Shown one piece after another: positions 17,664 to 25,531 of a stretch of DNA of 64,000 bases (the stretch's first letter is position 1; each line of letters starts with the position of its first letter). Position numbers and translations under genes: made by a program. The notes under the pieces were generated by a model. It was not told where the DNA came from, did not search any database, and worked only from the letters and a program-made list of their open reading frames with translations. Source of the stretch: Palsa-506 sp963709075 (GTDB taxonomy: Bacteria; Actinomycetota; Actinomycetes; Streptosporangiales; Streptosporangiaceae); assembly GCA_963709075.1 (NCBI GenBank), contig CAVPUY010000004.1, positions 62,001-126,000 on the forward strand, given 5' to 3'.

Positions 17664-19510
17664 GACCCTGTTGGCTTATTCGATCAGGCGGCGTGGTTGA
17701 GGTCGAGCCGCTGGAGGTGAGTTGTCCGGGTGCGGTCTAGGGGCCTGCCGGTCTGCCAGGCGTCTAGCCGGATGAGGTTGATTGCGGCGGCGGCGGCGTG
17801 ATGCTCGAGGCGGGTCCTGGCCAGGCCGAGGTAGCGGGCCCGGCGGATGCCGGTGACGTGGGTGGCCTGGCGGATGGTGCCTTCGACCCCGGCGCGGATC
17901 TTGTACCGGTTCTTCCAGTGCTGGCTGGACTGGGCGCCGCGGGCGGCGGCGACGGCCTGGTGGATCTCGCGGGGGCGCAGGCACAGCTGGCGGCCGGCCC
18001 GGCTGGCGGGTGATGCGGTGGTGCAGGCGTCCCGGACCGGGCAGGCGCGGCACGCGGCGGCGGGGAACTGGACCACGATCATGGGGGTTCCCTGGCGGGT
18101 GTGCGGGCTCCACACGGTGCTGGTAACGCCCCGGGGGCAGGTCACCTGCCTGGTGTCCCAGTCGATGGCGAACGCCTGCGCGTCGTATCCGGCGGGGCGA
18201 GCGCGGGCGGAGGACAGCAGCGGGCCGAGCAGCGTGATGCCCCGTGCGCGGGCGGCGAGCAGCAGGTCCGCGGAGGTGTAGCCGGCGTCGGCGGCGTGCT
18301 CGCCGGGCAGCAGCCCGGCAGCATCCAGCAGGTCGTGGATGGGCTCGGTCATGGCCACGTCGGGCACGGTGGCCCTGGTGGTGGCCACGGCGGTGATCAG
18401 GTTCGGCGCGGGAGGCAGGCCGGTAACCGGGTCGTCGCTGGCCGCGGTGCTGCAGGTCTCGGTGAAGTGGGCCTTGTAGCCTTTCCAGCCCTTGCCGCGT
18501 TTCTCCGAGTACCGGGCGTCGGTGTCGTAGGGAGACACGATCCGGGCTCTGCCCGGCGGGAGGCCATGCTCGCTGGCCTCCCGCCGGATCACCTCCTGCC
18601 CGTGCTCGCTGGTGCTGCGGTAGTACTGCTGGATCCAGATCACCCGCAGCGTCTCGACAGCGGGCAGCTCCCGCAGCCAGGACGGCGCGCCCGGCGCGCG
18701 CACCGCGCCCAGCAGGTGATAGCCATCCCGGCCGTACTGCACCGCCAGGGCCGTGCGCCGGGCCTGGCTGGCCGGCAGGCGCATCTGATCGATCCGCTGC
18801 CCGTAGACCTGCGGCCAGGAATCGTCGATCACCCCGCCCAGCCAGCCCGGCGCGGCAGCCGCCAGCGCCTCCAGCGCCGCCCGCACCGACTCCCCGGCCA
18901 GCTCCAGCCGGCCCAGATCACGGATCCGCGCCAGCACATGAGTGGAATCCGTGCGCTGCGTGCCCCCGGCCTTCACCAGGCCCAGCTCCTTGAGCCGGCC
19001 CAGCAGCAAATCCAGGATCGCCAGCTCCAGGCTGCCGGCCACCAGCCGCGACCGGAACTCGCTCAGCACCGAGAAATCAAAGCCCTCATCCCCCAGCGCC
19101 AGGCCCAGGCAATACTTCCAGTCCAGCCGGCCCCGCACCGCATCCGCGGCCTGCCGGCCGGTCAGGTCCCCGGCGAACTGCAGCACCGTCACCATCGCCA
19201 GCTGCGCCGGAGAGATCCCCGGCCTGCCGCGTACCCCGTACGCCGCAGCGAACGCCCCATCGTCATACCAGCTGCCCAGCTCGTCACGTGCCCGGATCGC
19301 CAGCGCCCCGTCCCGGAACGCCTTCCTGGCCACCCCGGCGGTATCAGCTGGCACTTCCGGCCACGGATGCGGCTGCATAGACATGACGACCCGATTCTGC
19401 GACCGGGAACAGGGAAGGGGAAGGGCCAGCCGCAGCAAAGATCATGAACGCCACCGGGACCAGCACCCGGGACGCTACCCAGCGTGTCGTGAAAATAAGC
19501 CAACAGGGTC
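17664..19510 (-). mobile_element. IS1182-family insertion sequence, complete
   Basis: The ends are perfect 17-bp inverted repeats, GACCCTGTTGGCTTATT at 17664-17680 and its complement at 19494-19510. A 6-bp direct repeat TCAGGT flanks the element (17658-17663 and 19511-19516). Length is 1847 bp with one intact transposase, so the element is probably active or recent. The target is the centre of a palindromic repeat. Confidence 0.93.
17684..19384 (-). CDS. IS1182-family transposase
   Basis: 566 residues from ATG 19384 (MSMQPHPWPEVPADTAGV); a longer reading starts at 19438, but this ATG fits the family start better. The N-terminal DUF772-type region has GRPGISPAQLAMVTVLQFAGDLTGRQAADAVRGRLDWKY. 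DDE residues are in TDSTHV, ADAGYTS and GVEGTIRQ. A Cys cluster (CRACPVRDAC) typical of the DDE_Tnp_1 C-terminal group precedes the last acidic residue. The frame is unbroken, unlike many neighbours. Confidence 0.93.
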   Translation of the reverse strand: MSMQPHPWPEVPADTAGVARKAFRDGALAIRARDELGSWYDDGAFAAAYGVRGRPGISPAQLAMVTVLQFAGDLTGRQAADAVRGRLDWKYCLGLALGDEGFDFSVLSEFRSRLVAGSLELAILDLLLGRLKELGLVKAGGTQRTDSTHVLARIRDLGRLELAGESVRAALEALAAAAPGWLGGVIDDSWPQVYGQRIDQMRLPASQARRTALAVQYGRDGYHLLGAVRAPGAPSWLRELPAVETLRVIWIQQYYRSTSEHGQEVIRREASEHGLPPGRARIVSPYDTDARYSEKRGKGWKGYKAHFTETCSTAASDDPVTGLPPAPNLITAVATTRATVPDVAMTEPIHDLLDAAGLLPGEHAADAGYTSADLLLAARARGITLLGPLLSSARARPAGYDAQAFAIDWDTRQVTCPRGVTSTVWSPHTRQGTPMIVVQFPAAACRACPVRDACTTASPASRAGRQLCLRPREIHQAVAAARGAQSSQHWKNRYKIRAGVEGTIRQATHVTGIRRARYLGLARTRLEHHAAAAAINLIRLDAWQTGRPLDRTRTTHLQRLDLNHAA

Positions 19511-19599
19511 TCAGGTGCCCGTGAAAGCCACATTCATCGGGTTGCCGGAGAGCCCGGGAGCGGCCAGGCCCGAGCGGCCCGGTATATCGGTCCGCGGGC

Positions 19600-19800
19600 G
19601 GCGGCGGTGCGGGCATACGCGGAGCTTGACAGGCAGCGGGAGCAGTGGAGCGGCGGCTGTTACGGCACGCTGTTCGGCCCAACGTCTGGACCAGCTACGC
19701 CCACGCCCTGCGCGAGCCGGCCGGGCCGGTGCGCTGGGCGGGCACCGAGACGGCGACGGCCTGGTCTGGCTACGTGGCCGGCGCGGTGCGGCGCCGCCTG
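19600..19800 (+). pseudogene. flavin monoamine oxidase, C-terminal fragment
   Basis: AYAELDRQREQWSGGCYGTLF, then after a shift near 19675, VWTSYAHALREPAGPVRWAGTETATAWSGYVAGAVR. This is the conserved end of monoamine oxidases (the GTETA motif contacts FAD, the CYG segment is next to the substrate site). It matches the fragment at 17240 in orientation and family. Homology stops near 19800, where an inverted piece of another gene begins. Confidence 0.75.
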
Positions 19801-19809
19801 TCCGCCCAG

Positions 19810-20010
19810 GGACGGGTCGCGGCTGACGGAACGGACAGCAGCGCGTGGTATGTCCAGCTTGAAGGCAGCGCCCATCCGAACTCTGATCCCGTCAGAGTCA
19901 GCCACCACACCGGATGAACGCGGACCCATGCCGACGGCCGTTAGCAGCCAGGCACCGTCGTAACTGATCGCGAACCGCTTGAGCTGATACTGGGAGGTTA
20001 GCCAGGACAC
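19810..20010 (-). pseudogene. N-terminal fragment of an actinobacterial hypothetical protein
   Basis: Reading from ATG 20010, MSWLTSQYQLKRFAISYDGAWLLTAVGMGPRSSGVVADSDGIRVRMGAAFKLDIPRAAVRSVSRDPS looks like the start of a small beta-rich protein family seen in actinomycetes. The frame then runs into the antisense of the monoamine oxidase end near 19812, so it is truncated there. The recognition is from pattern only. Confidence 0.4.
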
Positions 20011-20078
20011 GGGCTGATGCGCTGACGGATGCTGGTGCCCGTCATTGGCTCAGACGCCGGCACCGGCGCTTCCGCTAG

Positions 20079-20567
20079 TCAGCCCGCGGCCGCCGGGCGG
20101 CTCCCGGTGACCGGGTCGAGGACGGCGGCATCGAAGCAGGTCCGGTCGCCGGTATGGCAGGCCGCGCCGACCTGGTCGACCTTCACCAGGATCGCGTCGC
20201 CGTCGCAGTCGAGCGCGACCGACTTCACCCACTGCTGGTGGCCGGACGTCTCGCCCTTGGCCCAGTACTCCTGGCGGCTGCGGGACCAGTAAGTGCACCG
20301 CCCGGTGCTCAGCGTCCGGCGCAGCGCCTCGTCATCCATCCAGCCGAGCATCAGCACCTCGCCGGTGTCGAACTGCTGGGCGATGGCCGCCACCAGCCCG
20401 GCCGGATCCCGCTTCAGCCGCGCGGCGACCGCCGGATCCAGCCCGGACTCCCCCGGCGCAACCCGTCCCTGCGGCGCCGCCGGCCCGCCCGGCTCACCAA
20501 CTGCGCTTCCCATCAGCACCCCATCCGCCGTTATCCGCCCGGGCCGCCCGGACGGGCTCCGGCTCAT
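20079..20567 (-). CDS. hisI: phosphoribosyl-AMP cyclohydrolase
   Basis: 162 residues; opens the purine ring of PR-AMP in histidine biosynthesis, cytosolic. Core motifs are VLMLGWMDDEALRRTL, GRCTYWSRSRQEYWAKGETSG, ALDCDGDAILVKVDQ (Mg2+ Asp residues) and GAACHTGDRTCF (Zn2+ Cys residues). The N-terminal 45 residues are longer than usual and Gly/Pro-rich; an internal GTG or ATG may be the true start. It is cut off from hisF by the divergent MarR and MFS genes, and hisE is not fused or adjacent. Confidence 0.92.
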   Translation of the reverse strand: MSRSPSGRPGRITADGVLMGSAVGEPGGPAAPQGRVAPGESGLDPAVAARLKRDPAGLVAAIAQQFDTGEVLMLGWMDDEALRRTLSTGRCTYWSRSRQEYWAKGETSGHQQWVKSVALDCDGDAILVKVDQVGAACHTGDRTCFDAAVLDPVTGSRPAAAG

Positions 20568-20627
20568 CGAGGCTAGCTCAGCCGGGCGGGTGCTGACCGG
20601 ATGCCCGGACCCGACGGTGCCGCGAGG

Positions 20628-21128
20628 TCACTGCCAGCCGGCGTCGTTGGCGAGGTTCCCGGCGATACGGTCGTGGAAGCTCTTGCGCTTGAGTGCTGCC
20701 TCGATGTCGGTAACGACCCGGCTGAGCGGGTACGGGATCTCCGCCTCGATCTCGGCGATGGCGGCCTCGGTGGCCCGCCATTCGGCCGCCAGCCGGCTGG
20801 CCATCCGGCGTGCCCTGGCCGTGAGCGTCACCTTCTTGCTGCGGGCGTCGGCGCCAGGAGTAGTGCGGATCAGGCCGGCCGCGCGCATCGCTGCCACCTT
20901 CTGGCTGACCGCCGAGTGCGTGAGCTGAACCGATGCGGCCAGCTCGGTGATCGTCATCGGCCCCCTGGCGTGCAGCCTGAGCAGCTCCATCACGTAGCTC
21001 GGCTTCAGCCCGTCGATCTGCGCCTCGGCGTAGATCCTGGCGATGTCGGCGTCCATCGCCGCCTGCAGCAGCCGCAGCGGCCGCCAGCGGCTGTGCGCGG
21101 TCGGATCGGCCGCGTTGTCCTCGGTCAT
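20628..21128 (-). CDS. MarR-family transcriptional regulator
   Basis: 166 residues from ATG 21128 (MTEDNAADPTAH); an in-frame ATG at 21155 would lie inside the operator and is less likely. The winged helix has LLRLHARGPMTITELAASVQLTHSAVSQKVAAMRAAGLI and wing RTTPGADARSKKVTLTARARRM. It faces an MFS exporter across a palindromic operator, the standard layout for a MarR repressor of a drug pump that also represses itself. Confidence 0.88.
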   Translation of the reverse strand: MTEDNAADPTAHSRWRPLRLLQAAMDADIARIYAEAQIDGLKPSYVMELLRLHARGPMTITELAASVQLTHSAVSQKVAAMRAAGLIRTTPGADARSKKVTLTARARRMASRLAAEWRATEAAIAEIEAEIPYPLSRVVTDIEAALKRKSFHDRIAGNLANDAGWQ

Positions 21129-21134
21129 CTGATA

Positions 21135-21168
21135 ATTGTAACAGCACTTATGCAAGTACTGTTACAAT
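21135..21168. promoter_or_regulatory. 34-bp palindromic operator between marR-type and MFS genes
   Basis: Outer arms ATTGTAACAG and CTGTTACAAT are perfect; inner ACTT and AAGT also pair, leaving only one mismatched pair plus a 4-bp centre. It is an AT-rich island 6 bp upstream of the regulator start and about 95 bp before the MFS start, so a bound dimer would block both promoters. Confidence 0.85.
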
Positions 21169-21172
21169 ACTC

Positions 21173-21226
21173 GCGGGCGGATCGCGCGGCGCGGGCGGAT
21201 CGCGCGGCGCGGGCGGATCGCGCGGC
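21173..21226. repeat. 18-bp tandem repeat, 3 exact copies
   Basis: GCGGGCGGATCGCGCGGC repeats at 21173, 21191 and 21209, in the leader between the operator and the MFS start. Copy number changes would alter the length of the 5' untranslated region. Confidence 0.9.
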
Positions 21227-21262
21227 GCGGGCCGGTACCTGCGTCCAGGGAGGAGCAGGACG

Positions 21263-22544
21263 TTGACCGGGAAAACCAGGCTGCTCGCGGATATCGGGCC
21301 GCTGCGGGAGTGCGCGCCGTTCCGGCGGCTGTGGGCCGGATCCATGCTTTCGTCGGTTGGCGGTTCGCTGACCAGCTTCGCCGTTGTCCTCCAGGTCTAT
21401 GACCTGACCCGGTCCCCCTTCGCGGTCGGCGCCATCGGCGTGGCGCAGGCAGTGCCAACCCTCGCCGTGGGCATGCTGGGCGGATCGGTCACCGACGTGA
21501 CCGACCGGCGGAAGCTGGTGCTGGTCACCAGCAGCTGCCTGGCGGCAGTGTCGGCGGCACTCGCCGCCCAGGCCTTCGCCGGGCTCCACCAGGTCTGGCT
21601 GCTGTATGCGCTGGTCGCCGCGGCGTCCTCGGTCGGTGCGATCGACCGTCCGGCCCGGAGCACCTTCATCCCTTGCCTGCTGCCGCCCGGCCAGCTGGCC
21701 GCCGGGCTCGCGCTGAGCCGGCTGAGCTTCCAGATCATGCTGACCGCCGGGCCCGCGCTGGCCGGCCTCATCACGGCAGCGCCCCGGCTGGGCCTGCGCG
21801 GCGTGCTATCTGATCGACGCGATCAGCTTCGCCGCCGCCCTGTACGGGGTGGCCAGGCTGCCGCCGATGCGGCCGCAGCGCGGCGCGGCGCGGCCAGGCC
21901 CGCGCGCGGTAGCCGAGGGAATCAGCTTCATCCGCCGCAGCCAGGTGCTGGCCGGAGCGTTCCTCACCGATCTCAACGCCACCGTCTTCGGCCTGCCGAT
22001 CGCGCTCTTCCCGGCGATCAATGCCGAGCGGTTCGGCGGCGATCCCCGCACGCTCGGCCTGTTCACCGCGGCGATCGGCCTGGGCGGCCTGTTCACCGCG
22101 GCGTTCTCCGGGCCGGTCAGGCACGTCGCGCGGCAGGGCCGCGCAATGCTCGCCGCGGTCACCGTGTGGGGAGCGGCGTTCGCCGGGTTCGCGGTCGCGC
22201 CCAGTCTGTGGCTGACGCTGAGCCTGCTGGCGATCGCCGGGGCTGCGGACACGTTCACCGTGGTGTTCCGCGGAGCCATCGTCCAGGCGGTGACGCCAGA
22301 CCGGCTTCGCGGCCGGATCACGGCAGCCGACTACGTGGTGGGCGCGGGCGGCGGGCAGCTCGGCAGCCTGGAGGCCGGCGCCCTCGGATCGCTGACATCG
22401 CCCGCGGTCAGCGCGCTCAGCGGCGGCCTGGTCAGCATCGCTGGCGCTGTCGTGATCGGCCTGGCGCTGCCTGCCTTCACCCGGTACCGCCGCCAGCCGC
22501 ACTACCTCGCTGGCAACGGCGCGCCCGCCGCCGCCAGCACGTGA
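21263..22544 (+). CDS. MFS exporter (MFS_3/EntS-like), one frameshift
   Basis: About 426 residues. The first half (MTGKTRLLADIGPLRECAPFRRLWAGSMLSSVGGSLTSFAV, GMLGGSVTDVTDRRKLVL) and second half (YLIDAISFAAALYGVARLPPM, AVTPDRLRGRITAADYVVGAGGGQLGSLEAG) are in different frames; the shift lies near 21800 and is insertion-like. Twelve helices are expected. The motif-A loop is GGSVTDVTDRRK. Likely a drug or metabolite efflux pump controlled by the divergent MarR protein. The apparent long frame running on to 23446 is an artefact. Confidence 0.85.
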
Positions 22545-22665
22545 CCGCCCAGGCCCGGACCGCGGCGGCCTGGTTGGCCCCAGCCAGCGGCGCCGGCAAT
22601 CTGGTCAGTTCCTGGCCAGCGCCGGCGCCGGCCAGCCGGCCTGCCTTGCCGGAAGCCGGACGGGG

Positions 22666-23412
22666 TCAGCCGGCGGCGCGCAGGGCCTGCTTGACGTCGG
22701 CGATAGACGGGCCGCCGAAGTGGAAGATGCTGGCCGCCAGCACGGCGTCCGCGCCTGCCCCGACGGCCGGGGCGAAATGTGCCAGCTCGCCCGCTCCCCC
22801 GCTGGCGATCACCGGCACCGTCACCGCGGCCCGGACGGCGCGGATCATCGGCAGGTCGAAGCCGGCTTGCCGGCCGTCCGCGTCCATCGAGTTCAGCAGG
22901 ATCTCGCCGGCCCCGAGCTCTGCGGCGCGGGCCGCCCAGCGGACCGCGTCCAGGCCGGCCGGGCGGCGGCCGCCATGGGTAGTCACCTCGAAGCCACTCG
23001 GGAACTGGCCGCCGCGGGCGTCCACGGACACCACGATGCACTGCGCGCCGAACCGGCCCGCCGCCTCGGTCAGCAGCTCAGGCCGGGCGATCGCCGCGGT
23101 ATTCAGCGCGACCTTGTCGGCCCCGGCCCGCAGCAGCCGGTCCACGTCGGCCACGCTGCGCACCCCGCCGCCGACGGTCAGCGGGATGAAGACCTGCTCG
23201 GCAGTCCGCCGGACCACGTCGTACATGGTCTCCCTGCGGTCACTGGACGCGGTGATATCGAGGAACACCAGCTCGTCGATGCCGCCCGCGTCATACGCCG
23301 CGGCCAGCTCGACCGGGTCGCCGGCGTCCCGCAGGTCGCGGAAGTTCACGCCCTTGACCACCCGGCCGTCGTCGACGTCAAGGCAGGCGATCACCCGGAT
23401 GGCGACGGTCAC
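22666..23412 (-). CDS. hisF: imidazole glycerol phosphate synthase cyclase subunit
   Basis: 248 residues, a full TIM barrel. Catalytic Asp in RVIACLDVDDGRVVKG and in VVSVDARGG; phosphate sites in TVGGGVRS, NTAAI and ASGGAG. It joins with HisH to make IGP and AICAR from PRFAR. Its start overlaps the priA stop by ATGA. It is the last gene of the continuous his run; downstream lie the MFS gene (convergent) and then the detached hisI. Confidence 0.96.
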   Translation of the reverse strand: MTVAIRVIACLDVDDGRVVKGVNFRDLRDAGDPVELAAAYDAGGIDELVFLDITASSDRRETMYDVVRRTAEQVFIPLTVGGGVRSVADVDRLLRAGADKVALNTAAIARPELLTEAAGRFGAQCIVVSVDARGGQFPSGFEVTTHGGRRPAGLDAVRWAARAAELGAGEILLNSMDADGRQAGFDLPMIRAVRAAVTVPVIASGGAGELAHFAPAVGAGADAVLAASIFHFGGPSIADVKQALRAAG

Positions 23413-24288
23413 TGGCGCACCGCGGCGAGCGCCTGCTGGAGAGTGAAGGCGCCTGCGTACAGGGCCTTGCCGACGATCGCGGCCTCGACGCCGAGCGGGC
23501 GCAGCGAGGCGATCGCGGCCAGGTCGGCCAGGCTGGACACCCCGCCGCTGGCGATCACCGGGCGCTGCGTCCGCGCGCAGACCTGGCGGAGCAAGTCCAG
23601 GTTGGGGCCGCGGAGCATGCCGTCCTTCGTCACGTCGGTGACCACGTACCGCGGGCAGCCATCAGCCTCCAGCCGGGCCAGCACGTCCAGCAGGTCGCCG
23701 CCGTCGGCGGTCCAGCCGCGGGCGGCTAGCCGGGTGCCGCGGACATCAAGCCCGACCGCGATCCGCTCGCCGTGCCGCGCGATCACCTCGCGGACCCAGG
23801 CCGGGTTCTCCAGCGCCGCGGTGCCGATGATGACCCGCTCGCATCCGGTCGAGAGCGCGGCCGCCAGCGAGGCATCGTCGCGGATGCCGCCGGACAGCTC
23901 GACCGCGACGGACGGCTGGCCGGCCCCGGCAGACAGGCCCGCCCCGGCAGACAGGCCAGGCCCGCCCCGGCAGACAGCCGGCCCGCCCCGGCAGACGGCT
24001 GGCCCGCCCCGGCAGACAGCTGGCCCGCCCCGGCAGACGCGGCCGGCGGCTGCCAGCTTCTCGATCACCCCGGCGAGCAGCGGCGCGTTGGACCCCCGGC
24101 CGAAGGCGGCGTCGAGGTCGACCAGGTGGATCCACCGCGCGCCGGCCCGCTGCCAGCCAAGCGCGGCGTCCAGCGGGTCGCCGTAGCTGGTCTCGGTGCC
24201 TGCCGCGCCCTGGACCAGCCGGACGGCCTGGCCGGCCGGACACGTCAACGGCGGGCAGCAGGGCCAGCGCGGGCAGCGGCCCGGTCAC
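23409..24288 (-). CDS. priA: phosphoribosyl isomerase A (HisA/TrpF bifunctional type), one frameshift and a repeat insertion
   Basis: Starts at GTG 24288, overlapping the hisH stop (GTGA): VTGPLPALALLPAVDVSG, then a shift near 24240 (one extra C in GGCCGGCC) to GQAVRLVQGAAGTETSYGDPLDAALGW. WIHLVDLDAAFGRG, VELSGGIRDDASLAAAL, YVVTDVTKDGMLRGPNL (second catalytic Asp) and VIASGGVSSLADL are intact. It isomerises ProFAR, and in actinobacteria usually also PRA for tryptophan. Between EKLAAAGR and VAVELSGG sits an extra stretch of about 40 residues made of VCRGGPA-type repeats, absent from normal PriA. Confidence 0.9.
23924..24039. repeat. 21-bp tandem repeats inside priA
   Basis: CCCCGGCAGAC recurs at 23924, 23942, 23965, 23986, 24007 and 24028, the last four spaced exactly 21 bp. 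The array stays in frame and encodes CRGGPAV-type repeats in a barrel loop, just before the strand with the SGGIRDD phosphate-binding motif. Confidence 0.9.
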
Positions 24289-24944
24289 CGGACCAGCTCC
24301 AGCCAGTTCGCCAGCAGGGCCGCGCCGGCGTCGGCCGACTTCTCCGGGTGGAACTGGGTCGCGCAGAGCGGGCCGTACTCGACCGCTGCGATGAAATCCT
24401 GCCCGTGGGTAGCAAGGGTAAGCAGCGGCCCGGGCAGCGCGTCGTGGCCTTGCTGGCCTGCCTCCGGCGGCAGCGGCCTGGCGGCGTAGGAGTGCACGAA
24501 GTAGAACCGGGTGCCCGGGTCGAGGCCGGCCAGCAGCCTGGTTCCGGCCGGCGGCCGGACCGTGTTCCAGCCCATGTGCGGCAGCACCGGAGCTGCCAGC
24601 CGTTCCACCACGCCGGGCAGCTCGCCGCAGCCCGCGGTCCGCGTGCCGTGCTCGAGTCCCTCGGCGAACAGCACCTGCATGCCCACGCAGATGCCGAGCA
24701 CCGGCCTGGACCCGGCCAGCCGCTTGCCGATGACCACATCGCCGCGGACCGCGCGCAGCCCGGCCATGCAGGCGGCGAACGCGCCGACGCCGGGGACGAC
24801 CAGTCCGTCGCAATTCAGCGCCGCACCGGCGTCCGCGGTCACCGTCACGTCGGCGCCGGCGCGCTGCAGGGCCCGCTGGGCGGACCGGAGATTCCCTGAG
24901 CCGTAGTCAAGCACGACTACCCGCGGCCGGCTCCGGGCAGTCAC
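24285..24944 (-). CDS. hisH: imidazole glycerol phosphate synthase glutamine amidotransferase subunit
   Basis: 219 residues. Class I glutaminase: VVVLDYGSGNLRS at the start, oxyanion strand PGVGAF, nucleophile Cys in LGICVGMQVLF, and the His/Glu pair in ATQFHPEKS. It supplies ammonia to HisF. Start and stop overlap hisB (ATGA) and priA (GTGA), so production is coupled. Confidence 0.96.
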   Translation of the reverse strand: MTARSRPRVVVLDYGSGNLRSAQRALQRAGADVTVTADAGAALNCDGLVVPGVGAFAACMAGLRAVRGDVVIGKRLAGSRPVLGICVGMQVLFAEGLEHGTRTAGCGELPGVVERLAAPVLPHMGWNTVRPPAGTRLLAGLDPGTRFYFVHSYAARPLPPEAGQQGHDALPGPLLTLATHGQDFIAAVEYGPLCATQFHPEKSADAGAALLANWLELVR

Positions 24945-25531
24945 AGCACGCCCTTGGTGCTGGGAATGCCGCCGCCCAGCGGGTCGGGCGACGCGGCGAC
25001 GCGAAGCGCCCGGGCGAAGGCCTTGAACTGGGCCTCGACTATGTGGTGCGGGTTACGGCCGGCCAGCACGGTCAGGTGCACGCAGATACCCGCCGTGGCC
25101 GCGAGCGACTCGAAGAAGTGCCCGGTCAGCGTCGTGTCGTAGCTGCCGATCAGCGGCGGCATCCCGGCCGGCTCGGCGTGCACGCAGTACGGCCGCCCGG
25201 ACAGGTCGACCGCGGCCCGGACGAGAGTCTCGTCCAGCGGGATCAATGCGTCGCCGAACCGGCAGATGCCCGCCTTGTCGCCGAGCGCCTCGCGCAGCGC
25301 CTGGCCGAGCGTGATCGCGGTGTCCTCGACCGTGTGGTGCGCGTCGATCTCGGTGTCGCCGCTGGCCTCGACGAGCAGTTCCAGCCGGCCGTGCTTGCCG
25401 AGCTGGGCGAGCATGTGGTCGAAGAACGGCACGCCGGTGGCGGCGTCGGCGCCGCCGACGCCGTCCAGGTCAAGCTCGACCAGGACCCTGGTCTCCCCGG
25501 TGACCCGCTCGACCCGGGCGGTCCGGCTCAT
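24941..25531 (-). CDS. hisB: imidazoleglycerol-phosphate dehydratase
   Basis: 196 residues, single-function form. Metal-binding motifs FFDHMLAQLGKHGRLEL, DAHHTVEDTAI, GHFFESLAATAGICVHL and NPHHIVEAQFKAFARAL are all present (the two halves of the internal repeat that bind Mn2+). It dehydrates IGP to imidazole acetol phosphate. Overlaps hisC stop by ATGA. Confidence 0.96.
   Translation of the reverse strand: MSRTARVERVTGETRVLVELDLDGVGGADAATGVPFFDHMLAQLGKHGRLELLVEASGDTEIDAHHTVEDTAITLGQALREALGDKAGICRFGDALIPLDETLVRAAVDLSGRPYCVHAEPAGMPPLIGSYDTTLTGHFFESLAATAGICVHLTVLAGRNPHHIVEAQFKAFARALRVAASPDPLGGGIPSTKGVL

Larger units (their letters stand above)
17631..19543. repeat. 60-bp palindromic repeat, copy A, split by the IS element
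   Basis: The halves are 17631-17663 and 19517-19543. Rejoined (removing the IS and one TCAGGT) they give about 60 bp with outer ends AACCC and GGGTT and an inner hairpin TTCACGGG/CCCGTGAA. The right end, CACATTCATCGGGTT, is identical to those of copies B (42467-42526) and C (54380-54438). Confidence 0.85.

Noticed and set aside
18101..19447. 448-residue open frame on the plus strand opposite the transposase
   Set aside because: It is the GC-rich antisense shadow of the intact IS1182 transposase; composition is Arg/Gly/Pro-rich with no domain.
21263..23446. 727-residue frame that appears to fuse an MFS transporter with further sequence
   Set aside because: After 21800 it reads out-of-frame MFS sequence and then the antisense of hisF; motif tracking shows the MFS protein continues in another frame and ends at 22544.
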